This document shows positions 10,943 through 22,900 of a DNA stretch of 57,895 nt, one piece after another (the first letter of the stretch is position 1; each line of letters begins with the position of its first letter). The notes beneath the pieces are model-generated. The model was not told the origin of the DNA. It saw nothing but the letters and a program-made list of their open reading frames with translations, and did not search any database. Source of the DNA: Branchiostoma floridae (Eukaryota > Chordata > Leptocardii > Amphioxiformes > Branchiostomatidae); contig NC_049996.1 in NCBI RefSeq assembly GCF_000003815.2, positions 17,885,619-17,943,513 of the forward strand, read 5' to 3'. The position numbers and the translations under genes were made by a program.

Positions 10943-13900
10943 GGGGCAGCTGATGGGCTACCCTGTCCAGTACTGGTCACCAAAGACTGCCCAAGAGGAG
11001 CTGGACGAGACCGAGGCGGCGATAGAAGCTGAGCTGCTTGTAGATGGAGGTACGTCATTCCTTAGAGACGGCGGACCTCAAGTAGCCTTAGGGTTATTCT
11101 GGCGGAAATCGGGGGTTCTTGAATCTGAAAAACCAGATAGTAATTACTCAAGTAACTGGATATGAGTTTGAAAACGGTCAGACGACGTTTCAGATAACAT
11201 CCGTTATCTTTCGACGAATCTGAAATTGACGTATCTGAAAATGATTATTTGGTTGGTAAGTCAGCTGTGAACGCAAAATTGAAACAAGAGATAGAGAGTG
11301 ACTTGTATCCATGCTGAGCACAGACGCACGCATTTCCAACCCTTAAAGTCCGGATGTTGTTCCCCATGTGATGAGGCTGTTGTTGTTGTTTGTTCCCCAG
11401 GTGATGAGGCTGTTGTTGTTGTTGTTTGTTTCCCGGGTGATGAGGTTGTTGTTGCTGTTGTTCCCCATGTGATGAGGATGACATCATCCTGCTGTTGTTG
11501 TTTGTTCCCCGGGTGATGAAGCTGTTGTTGTTGTTATTTGTTCCCTAGGTGATGAGGATGACATCATCCTGTTGCTGGAGAGGCAGTGCGTCGGGGCGAG
11601 TCTGGACCTGTTGTTTTTGTTTGTTACCATGGTGATGAGGCTGTTGTTGTTGTTGTTCCCTAGGTGATGAGGATGACATCATCCTGTTGCTGGAGAGACA
11701 GTGCGTCGGGGCGAGTCTGGACCACCTGGTGCCGGAGGACCTGTCCCGCCCTGACGTCACCCTGCGCGTGCCCAAGGGCCAGCGGCGCCCGAAGCACATG
11801 GGGCGGCCGTCCTCCCTGCACATCACCCCCGGCTACCTCAGCACGCCCGTGGGGGAGGGCGAGGCGCTGGAGGGCGCGGTGGGGGAGGACCGGTCCGCCT
11901 CCCTACCTCCGAGCACTAAGGCAGGGCTGAAGGAAAGGTGAGGGACTGCCAAGCTTTGGACTCTACCGTTTTCTGTGGTGATCCTCAGAATTGATATTTT
12001 AGGTTAACCATGATCGTATGAAAGGTGACTGCATAGCGGATATGGAATAATGGAAAATAAGTGATGCTTCTCTTGTTATTGACTGACTGTTGCTCTACGT
12101 ACAAACTTGTTTCCATGGCCTGCTTTTCTGACTTTCTGACTTCATGGCCTCTTTTTCTTAATCTCTCATTCTTATTCAGGTTTCTTGGCAAAAGAAAAAG
12201 AAAAATCCCGTGGTGGTTAGTCTGGCTGGTCAGGAAACGGCGAAAGGCAGCCAAGAAGGGCAAAGCGGAAGGTAGGTCACTTCTGATTGGTCAACATAAG
12301 GTGTGGGCGCCATGGAAACGTTCTGCTTAACTGTGTAAAGTAGAACCTTTATCCTTGGTGATAATCGTCAGGAACATTTCAGTTGCACCATTGTTTTGTG
12401 CAGAGAACGTTTCGCTCGTAGCTGCTTGGTAATTGTTCAGTCCATACAGAAGACACGTCAGATAAGGTCAAGTTGGCAACTTGTGCTTTCTCTGCCAAGT
12501 TAAGTCTAAGTGCAGGCTGTAACTGTGAAGGGTACAGATGTAAAAGTACTTTATAAGATGACATAATAAAAGCTCCTTATCAATAGTATGCTCTGCTCAC
12601 CTAAATTACCTTTTTAGTTTGCTTCCCTTTGCCTTTCCTCCTTGTACTTTCACCGCTCAACAACCAAAAACATTGGCATCGAATCTGCGTGTCTAGCACC
12701 GACCTTCATATATATATAGATATGATGATATGAGTGTATCTAAGTGTCATCCGTTGCTCGTGCAATTCCATGTCACATATGTGAAAATCAGCTCCTAGTC
12801 TGTCATGACGAGGAAAAAATTCCGCCCTTTTCATACTTGGTTAAAATGTCACAAAATTTACATTTGGTGTCTGGCATCAGAAAAGTGATGTTTGCTGTTT
12901 TCTCCTCTCTGCAAATCTAATGGCCTCACAATATAGCAAAAGGCGATGTGTTGTCATTTTAAGAAATCTTTGAGTATTCTTTATTCAAAATCATTTCAAA
13001 CAGGAACAGTGAACATTGTAGAACACTGATGCCTTTACAAAAGATTTTTTAAAAAGGTGATCAACAGCAAATATCTCCTAACGCTGATGTCTTGACTCAA
13101 AGATTTGTTCAGAAATCATTATTTGTAACATCGGGCCTCCTAAATTGAACCTGCCCAGTGAAATCTAATACAGACGCCCACCAATGACATTCATCATTAA
13201 GTCATTAGCGTAGATAATATCAGCCATGGCATTGCGACCTGTGGCCTGCCTCAGGTGCGTCATCTCAGCCTCCCACCATTTCCTGTCCTCTGTGCTCACC
13301 TCCACTCCGCGGCACACTAACGGACTCTCCTCTGCTGCTTCCGAACCTGTAACCATGGTAACCAACTATCCGCCGCTGTACCCCCTTATAGAGGTGTAGC
13401 CTGTCATGTCACCAGATTGTATGTAAGCCCTGTTAACTTTCATCAGGAGACCAGATTGTATGTAAGCCCTGTTAACTTTCACCAGGCGAAGAGGAAGAGC
13501 CAAAAGTCCAGGGGTCAACGTCCCCGGTCTTCTACCCAGAGGGTTCAGGGCAAGCTAGGTTAGCGACCCCGGAACAGTTCCCGGATGGAGCAGACGTCAA
13601 ACCACATGCAGAAGCGAAACTCAAGGCTAAGGTAGAAGCGCCCGATCTTCACATAGCTGCTGGTGTACAACCGACAAAGATTCCGCTAAGCAAAGGTAGG
13701 TCCTTAGACACTACATTATCTCCAGGAAAAGTATCTCCCGAGCTGCCGCCTCTAGACCGGATGGTATCTGTACCAACAGGCAAAGCCGACATTGAACTCT
13801 CGCCGCTCAAAAGATCTCACGAGACCCCGGACCTGGCGGGGGCCGCCGCCGGCGATATCCAGGTCCAGCCGCCGAGTGATGACGCCATTAGAAAAGATGC

Positions 13901-16900
13901 TGCAGAACTTCAGACCGACCTTCCTGACGATCAGGAAGTACAGCAAGTCGACTCGCCCGACACAAATATGGGACTGAAAATTGGATTCCCACAAATTCAC
14001 ATCAAGGGCCCAAGATTTAGCTTTGGCACAAAGAAGCCGAAAGCGGAAGCCAAAGCTAAAGCAAAGGCGGAAGCAACGCCTTTGGAATTAGATGTAAGAG
14101 GGCCCACCGTGGAAGGTGAACTTCCGTCTGCAAAGGGAGACGTAGAAGTAGACGGGGAAATCCCCGACGACCGCCCTACATGGCAAATATCTGGTCCTAA
14201 AATACAAATGCCAAAATTACGGGTCAAGGGGAAGGGCAAAGCAGAAGGCAAGATTAAACCCCGCCCCCCAAGTTTGGAGTTTCCTGATAGGCCAATTCCA
14301 TACGCGGATGGAGAAATGGAAGTTGACCTACCCGAAACTGACGACTTGACACCTCCGCACGGCGGGGTGACAGTTGAAGGAGACATCAGACCGCCCACTG
14401 TTAGAGCAGATGTAGACGGGACGTTACCCGAAGTCAATGGGGAGGGCCGAGTTGTAGTTCAGCCGCCCGGGTTCGAAGGGCCTGACGTCCAACCCGAGGA
14501 TGTGCACATAGAAGGGAAACCATGGCAGCTTCCGGACTTTGACTTAAAAGGTCCCAAAATCAGGATGCCGGAGGTACGTCTGAAGGGCCCGCAGAGTAAA
14601 AGACCAAGAGTTGAAGGAGACGTCGATACACCGGAAGGCAGACTGCCTGGCCCGGAAGCGGAAGTACAAGTCGGACCTCCTGACCTTGAGGGACCCGGCA
14701 TCTCTGGGGACGTAGAAGGCCCAGGTGTGGAGGGAAAGGTGAAGCCCCCAAAGGGGCCTTTCTGGGAACCTCCTGAATTCGGGCTAAAAGGACCCAAATT
14801 AAAGATGCCAGAGATCCACATTAAGGGACCAAAGCTGAAGGGAAAGGGCCCGAAGGTGGAGGGTGACCTTGGCGCCCCTGACGCGGACGTACAGCCACCG
14901 AGAGGCCGGCTACCCCCCGCGGAGGCGGAGGTGGAGGTCAGACCGCCCGGCCCGGACGGTACCATCTCAGGTGACCTGGAGGGGCCTGAAGTGAGAGGCA
15001 AGACGCCGAAAGGACAATGGGACCTACCTGAATTCGATCTAAAAGGTCCAAAGATCAGGATGCCAGAAATGCACATCAAAGGACCAAAAGTAAAGGGAAA
15101 ATCACCTAAAGGCAAGGCAGAAGGCCCCGATATGGAAGGCGACCTCCCATCAGCCGAGGGGGCAGGGCCGCACGCTGAACTACCGTCAGGGGACGGTGAC
15201 ATAGACGGCAGAAAACCTACGGCTGGTTTTAAAATGCCCGATTGGGAACTCAAAGGACCGAAAGTACGATTACCTGACTGGGACTTGAAAGGTCCGAAGG
15301 TCAGGGGTAAAGGGCCAAAGGTCGAGGGAGAAGTCGATCTTGAAGGTCCCGAAGGAGAACTGCCGCCAGCCGAGGGTGAAGTTGAAATCAGACCACCTGC
15401 TGGAGAGGGACCTAATGGCGAAATTCCAGGTGACCTTCAAGCCCCAGAAGGTAAGGTCAAACATCCCAAAGGACCATCTTGGGATCTGCCCGACTGGGAA
15501 TTGAAAGGCCCCAAAATCAAAATGCCTGAAATCAATCTAAAGGGTCCGAAAATCAAAGGCAAGAAACCCAAGGTAGAAGGCGAACTGGAAGGTCCGGAAA
15601 TAGAAGGCGAACTACCATCTGGTAAAATCGAAGGGGAAGTGGAACCACCAACCGGCGAAGTTGACATCGACGGCAAGAAGCCAAAAGGCGGCTTTGACCT
15701 GCCCGACTGGGAACTGAAAGGACCAAAAATCAAATTGCCTGACTGGGACTTGAAGGGCCCGAAGTTCAAGGGCAAAGGACCTAAAGGAAAGGGAGAGGCT
15801 GACTTCGAAGGTCCCAAAGGAGAACTGCCGCCTGCCGAAGGCGAAGTTGAAATCAGACCACCTGGCGTTGACGGGCCAAACGGAACTATATCTGGTGACA
15901 TCGAAGGGCCGGAAGGTAAAGTCAAAGGCCCATCCTGGGAACTTCCGGATTGGGAACTGAAAGGACCTAAGATTAAAATGCCCGAAATTCATCTTAAAGG
16001 TCCTAAATTCAGAGGCAAGAAACCTAAAGTTGAAGGTGACCTTGAGGCAGACTTCGAAGGCCCCGAAATCGAAGGCGAAATTCCACGCGGCAAAGTTGAC
16101 ATCGAAGGCCCAGACGTGGAAGTTCCTTCAGGTAAAGTTGACATCGATGTAGAAGGTCCTGAGGGCGAGCTCGACATCGACGGTAAGAAGCCCAAGGGTG
16201 GTTTCAAATTACCCGACTGGGAGTTGAAGGGACCCAAGGTCAAGCTACCAGACTGGGAGCTGAAAGGTCCTAAGTTTGGCGGCAAAGGGCCAAAGGTCGA
16301 GGGAGAAATTGATCTTGAAGGTCCCGAAGGAGAACTGCCGCCAGCCGAGGGTGAGGTTGAGATCAGACCACCTGGCGTTGAAGGTCCGGACGGGAAAATA
16401 TCTGGTGAGATCGAAGGGCCGGAAGGCAAAGTCAAAGGCCCATCCTGGGAGCTTCCGGACTGGGAACTGAAAGGACCGAAAATCAAGATGCCCGAAATTC
16501 ATCTGAAGGGCCCGAAATTCAAGGGCAAGAAGCCCAAGGTTTCCGGAGAAGTCGATGTGGAGGGCCCAGAATTCGAAGGCGAGCTTCCGTCTGGAAAAGT
16601 TGAAGGCCCCGACGTAGATGTTGATGTTCCCAAAGGAGAGATCGAAGGCGAACTTCCATCTGGAAAGATCAAGGGCAAGGGTGACCGTAAGTCCTGGGGT
16701 CTGCCCGACATCGACATCAGAGGTCCCAAAGTGAAATTCCCCTCTTTGGGTCGCAAGAAGGGCAAAGGCAAAATCGAAGGAGAGATCGAGGGCGAGCTTC
16801 CCCATGGTGAAGTAGACATCGAAGGACCAGACGTTGAGCCTCCTTCCCGGTAAAGTTGAAATTGAGGGTCCGTCTGGAGACCTAGACATCAAAGGCAAAA

Positions 16901-19900
16901 AGCCGAAAGGTGGTTCAAAATGTGACTAAAAAGGTAAGGNNNNNNNNNNNNNNNNNNNNNNNNNNNNNNNNNNNNNNNNNNNNNNNNNNNNNNNNNNNNN
17001 NNNNNNNNNNNNNNNNNNNNNNNNNNNNNNNNNNNNNNNNNNNNNNNNNNNNNNNNNNNNNNNNNNNNNNNNNNNNNNNNNNAAGGAGACATCCAGCCAC
17101 CAGACGGAGGCAAGCGGTCGTCATGGCAGCTGCCCGAATTCCACCTAAAAGGCCCTAAGGTAAAAATGCCCGAAATCGACATCAAGGGCCCCAAATTCAA
17201 AGGAAGAAAACCAAAGGTAGAAGGAGAACTAGATGCCGATATTAGAGGGCCGGAGATCGAAGGTCCCGAAGTCGAAGGAGAGCTACCATCTGGTAAAATC
17301 GAACTTCCTGAAGGCAAAGTGGAAGGGGAAATAACACCACCCGGAGTCGAGGGCGATCTGAAGGTCAAAGGCGATCGTAAGTCTTGGGAGTTACCTGAGT
17401 TCCATCTGAAGGGCCCGAAAATCAAGATGCCTAAATTCAAGGGCAAGAAACCCAAGGTAGAAGGCGAACTGGAAGGTCCGGAAATAGAAGGCGAACTACC
17501 ATCTGGTAAAATCGAAGGAGAAGTGGAACCACCATCCGGCGAAGTTGACATCGACGGCAAGAAGCCAAAAGGCGGCTTTGACCTGCCCGACTGGGAACTG
17601 AAAGGACCAAAAATCAAATTGCCTGACTGGGACTTGAAGGGCCCGAAATTCAAGGGCAAAGGACCTAAAGTTGAAGGTGACCTTGAGGCAGACTTCGAAG
17701 GCCCCGAAATCGAAGGCGAAATTCCACGCGGCAAAGTTGACATCGAAGGCCCAGACGTGGAAGTTCCTTCAGGTAAAGTTGACATCGATGTAGAAGGTCC
17801 TGAGGGCGATCTCGACATCGACGGTAAGAAGCCCAAGGGAGGTTTCAAATTACCCGACTGGGAGTTGAAGGGACCCAAGGTCAAGCTACCAGACTGGGAG
17901 CTGAAAGGTCCAAAGTTTGGCGGCAAAGGGCCAAAGGTCGAGGGAGAAATCGATCTTGAAGGTCCCGAAGGAGAACTGCCGCCAGCCGAGGGTGAGGTTG
18001 AGATCAGACCACCTGGCGTTGAAGGTCCGGACGGGAAAATATCTGGTGAGATCGAAGGGCCGGAAGGCAAAGTCAAAGGCCCATCCTGGGAGCTTCCGGA
18101 CTGGGAACTGAAAGGACCGAAAATCAAGATGCCCGAAATCCATCTGAAGGGCCCGAAATTCAAGGGCAAGAAGCCCAAGGTTTCCGGAGAAGTCGATGTG
18201 GAGGGCCCAGAATTCGAAGGCGAGCTTCCGTCTGGAAAAGTCGAAGGCCCCGACGTAGATGTTGATGTTCCCAAAGGAGAGATCGAAGGCGAACTTCCAT
18301 CTGGAAAGATCAAGGGCAAGGGTGACCGTAAGTCCTGGGGTCTGCCCGACATTGACATCAGAGGTCCCAAAGTGAAATTCCCATCTCTGGGTCGCAAGAA
18401 GGGCAAAGGCAAAATCGAAGGAGAGATCGAGGGCGAGCTTCCCCATGGTGAAGTAGACATCGAAGGACCAGACGTTGAGCCTCCTTCCGGTAAAGTTGAA
18501 ATTGAGGGTCCGTCTGGAGACCTAGACATCAAAGGCAAAAAGCCGAAAGGTGGGTTCAAAATGCCCGACTGGGATCTGAAAGGTCCCAAAGTCAAACTAC
18601 CAGACTGGGAGCTGAAGGGTCCAAAGGTAAAAGGCAAAAGACCTACGGTAGAAGGTGAGATCGATGCCGACTTAGAAGGCCCTGATGTGGAATTCCCAGG
18701 TGCAGAGGCAGAAGTCGAACTTCCGGAAGGAGACATCCAGCCACCAGACGGAGGCAAGCGGTCGTCATGGCAGCTGCCCGAATTCCACCTAAAAGGCCCT
18801 AAGGTAAAAATGCCCGAAATCGACATCAAGGGCCCCAAATTCAAAGGAAGAAAACCAAAGGTAGAAGGAGAACTAGATGCCGATATTAGAGGGCCGGAGA
18901 TCGAAGGTCCCGAAGTCGAAGGAGAGCTACCATCTGGTAAAATCGAACTTCCTGAAGGCAAAGTGGAAGGGGAAATAACACCACCCGGAGTCGAGGGCGA
19001 TCTGAAGGTCAAAGGCGATCGTAAGTCTTGGGAGTTACCTGAGTTCCATCTGAAGGGCCCGAAAATCAAGATGCCTAAATTCAAGGGCAAGAAACCCAAG
19101 GTAGAAGGCGAACTGGAAGGTCCGGAAATAGAAGGCGAACTACCATCTGGTAAAATCGAAGGAGAAGTGGAACCACCATCCGGCGAAGTTGACATCGACG
19201 GCAAGAAGCCAAAAGGCGGCTTTGACCTGCCCGACTGGGAACTGAAAGGACCAAAAATCAAATTGCCTGACTGGGACTTGAAGGGCCCGAAATTCAAGGG
19301 CAAAGGACCTAAAGTTGAAGGTGACCTTGAGGCAGACTTCGAAGGCCCCGAAATCGAAGGCGAAATTCCACGCGGCAAAGTTGACATCGAAGGCCCAGAC
19401 GTGGAAGTTCCTTCAGGTAAAGTTGACATCGATGTAGAAGGTCCTGAGGGTGAGCTCGACATCGACGGTAAGAAGCCCAAGGGAGGTTTCAAATTACCCG
19501 ACTGGGAGTTGAAGGGACCCAAGGTCAAGCTACCAGACTGGGAGCTGAAAGGTCCAAAGTTTGGCGGCAAAGGGCCAAAGGTCGAGGGAGAAATCGATCT
19601 TGAAGGTCCCGAAGGAGAACTGCCGCCAGCCGAGGGTGAGGTTGAGATCAGACCACCTGGCGTTGAAGGTCCGGACGGGAAAATATCTGGTGAGATCGAA
19701 GGGCCGGAAGGCAAAGTCAAAGGCCCATCCTGGGAGCTTCCGGACTGGGAACTGAAAGGACCGAAAATCAAGATGCCCGAAATCCATCTGAAGGGCCCGA
19801 AATTCAAGGGCAAGAAGCCCAAGGTTTCCGGAGAAGTCGATGTGGAGGGCCCAGAATTCGAAGGCGAGCTTCCGTCTGGAAAAGTCGAAGGCCCCGACGT

Positions 19901-22900
19901 AGATGTTGATGTTCCCAAAGGAGAGATCGAAGGCGAACTTCCATCTGGAAAGATCAAGGGCAAGGGTGACCGTAAGTCCTGGGGTCTGCCCGACATTGAC
20001 ATCAGAGGTCCCAAAGTGAAATTCCCCTCTCTGGGTCGCAAGAAGGGCAAAGGCAAAATCGAAGGAGAGATCGAGGGCGAGCTTCCCCATGGTGAAGTAG
20101 ACATCGAAGGACCAGACGTTGAGCCTCCTTCCGGTAAAGTTGAAATTGAGGGTCCGTCTGGAGACCTAGACATCAAAGGCAAAAAGCCGAAAGGTGGGTT
20201 TAAAATGCCCGACTGGGATCTGAAAGGTCCCAAAGTCAAACTACCAGACTGGGAGCTGAAGGGTCCAAAGGTAAAAGGCAAAAGACCTACGGTAGAAGGT
20301 GAGATCGATGCCGACTTAGAAGGCCCTGATGTGGAATTCCCAGGTGCAGAGGCAGAAGTCGAACTACCGGAAGGAGACATCCAGCCACCAGACGGAGGCA
20401 AGCGGTCGTCATGGCAGCTGCCCGAATTCCACCTAAAAGGCCCTAAGGTCAAAATGCCCGAAGTCGACATCAAGGGCCCCAAATTCAAAGGAAGAAAACC
20501 AAAGGTAGAAGGAGAACTAGATGCCGATATAAGAGGGCCGGAGATCGAAGGTCCCGAAGTCGAAGGAGAGCTACCATCTGGTAAAATCGAACTTCCTGAG
20601 GGCAAAGTGGAAGGAGAAATAACACCACCCGGAGTCGAGGGCGATCTGAAGGTCAAAGGCGATCGTAAGTCTTGGGAGTTACCTGAGTTCCATCTGAAGG
20701 GCCCGAAAATCAAGATGCCTAAATTCAAGGGCAAGAAACCCAAGGTAGAAGGCGAACTGGAAGGTCCGGAAATAGAGGGCGAACTACCATCTGGTAAAAT
20801 CGAAGGAGAAGTGGAACCACCATCCGGCGAAGTTGACATCGACGGCAAGAAGCCAAAAGGCGGCTTTGACCTGCCCGACTGGGAACTGAAAGGACCAAAA
20901 ATCAAATTGCCTGACTGGGACTTGAAGGGCCCGAAGTTCAAGGGCAAAGGACCTAAAGTTGAAGGTGACCTTGAGGCAGACTTCGAAGGCCCCGAAATCG
21001 AAGGCGAAATTCCACGCGGCAAAGTTGACATCGAAGGCCCAGACGTGGAAGTTCCTTCAGGTAAAGTTGACATCGATGTAGAAGGTCCTGAGGGCGAGCT
21101 CGACATCGACGGTAAGAAGCCCAAGGGTGGTTTCAAATTACCCGACTGGGAGTTGAAGGGACCCAAAGTCAAGCTACCAGACTGGGAGCTGAAAGGTCCT
21201 AAGTTTGGCGGCAAAGGGCCAAAGGTCGAGGGAGAAATCGATCTTGAAGGTCCCGAAGGAGAACTGCCGCCAGCCGAGGGTGAGGTTGAGATCAGACCAC
21301 CTGGCGTTGAAGGTCCGGACGGGAAAATATNNNNNNNNNNNNNNNNNNNNNNNNNNNNNNNNNNNNNNNNNNNNNNNNNNNNNNNNNNNNNNNNNNNNNN
21401 NNNNNNNNNNNNNNNNNNNNNNNNNNNNNNATCAAGATGCCCGAATTCATCTGAAGGGCCCGAAATTCAAGGGCAAGAAGCCCAAGGTTTCCGGAGAAGT
21501 CGATGTGGAGGGCCCAGAATTCGAAGGCGAGCTTCCGTCTGGAAAAGTTGAAGGCCCCGACGTAGATGTTGATGTTCCCAAAGGAGAGATCGAAGGCGAA
21601 CTTCCATCTGGAAAGATCAAGGGCAAGGGTGACCGTAAGTCCTGGGGTCTGCCCGACATCGACATCAGAGGTCCCAAAGTGAAATTCCCCTCTTTGGGTC
21701 GCAAGAAGGGCAAAGGCAAAATCGAAGGAGAGATCGAGGGCGAGCTTCCCCATGGTGAAGTAGACATCGAAGGACCAGACGTTGAGCCACCTTCCGGTAA
21801 AGTAGAAATTGAGGGTCCATCTGGAGACCTAGACATCAAAGGCAAAAAGCCGAAAGGTGGGTTCAAAATGCCCGACTGGGATCTGAAAGGTCCCAAAGTC
21901 AAACTACCAGACTGGGAGCTGAAGGGTCCAAAGGTAAAAGGCAAAAGACCAACGGTAGAAGGTGAGATCGATGCCGACTTAGAAGGCCCTGATGTGGAAT
22001 TCCCAGGTGCAGAGGCAGAAGTCGAACTTCCGGAAGGAGACATCCAGCCACCAGAAGGAGGCAAGCGGTCGTCATGGCAGCTGCCCGAATTCCACCTGAA
22101 AGGCCCTAAGGTCAAAATGCCCGAAATCGACATCAAGGGCCCCAAATTCAAAGGAAGAAAACCAAAGGTAGAAGGAGAACTAGATGCCGATATTAGAGGG
22201 CCGGAGATCGAAGGTCCCGAAGTCGAAGGAGAGCTACCATCTGGTAAAATCGAACTTCCTGAGGGCAAAGTGGAAGGGGAAATAACACCACCCGGAGTCG
22301 AGGGCGATCTGAAGGTCAAAGGCGATCGTAAGTCTTGGGAGTTACCTGAGTTCCATCTGAAGGGCCCGAAAATCAAGATGCCTAAATTCAAGGGCAAGAA
22401 ACCCAAGGTAGAAGGCGAACTGGAGGGTCCGGAAATTGAAGGCGAACTACCATCTGGTAAAATCGAAGGAGAAGTGGAACCACCATCCGGCGAAGTCGAC
22501 ATCGACGGCAAGAAACCAAAAGGCGGCTTTGACCTGCCCGACTGGGAACTGAAAGGACCAAAAATCAAATTGCCTGACTGGGACTTGAAGGGCCCGAAGT
22601 TCAAGGGCAAAGGACCTAAAGTTGAAGGTGACCTTGAGGCAGACTTCGAAGGCCCCGAAATCGAAGGCGAAATTCCACGCGGCAAAGTTGACATCGAAGG
22701 CCCAGACGTGGAAGTTCCTTCAGGTAAAGTTGACATCGATGTAGAAGGTCCTGAGGGCGAGCTCGACATCGACGGTAAGAAGCCCAAGGGTGGTTTCAAA
22801 TTACCCGACTGGGAGTTGAAGGGACCCAAGGTCAAGCTACCAGACTGGGAGCTGAAAGGTCCTAAGTTTGGCGGCAAAGGGCCAAAGGTCGAGGGAGAAA

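Noticed and set aside
16851-16853. Stop codon suggesting the AHNAK-like gene is a pseudogene or several genes
   Set aside because: It comes from one extra base near an N gap; the eight other copies of the segment are intact.
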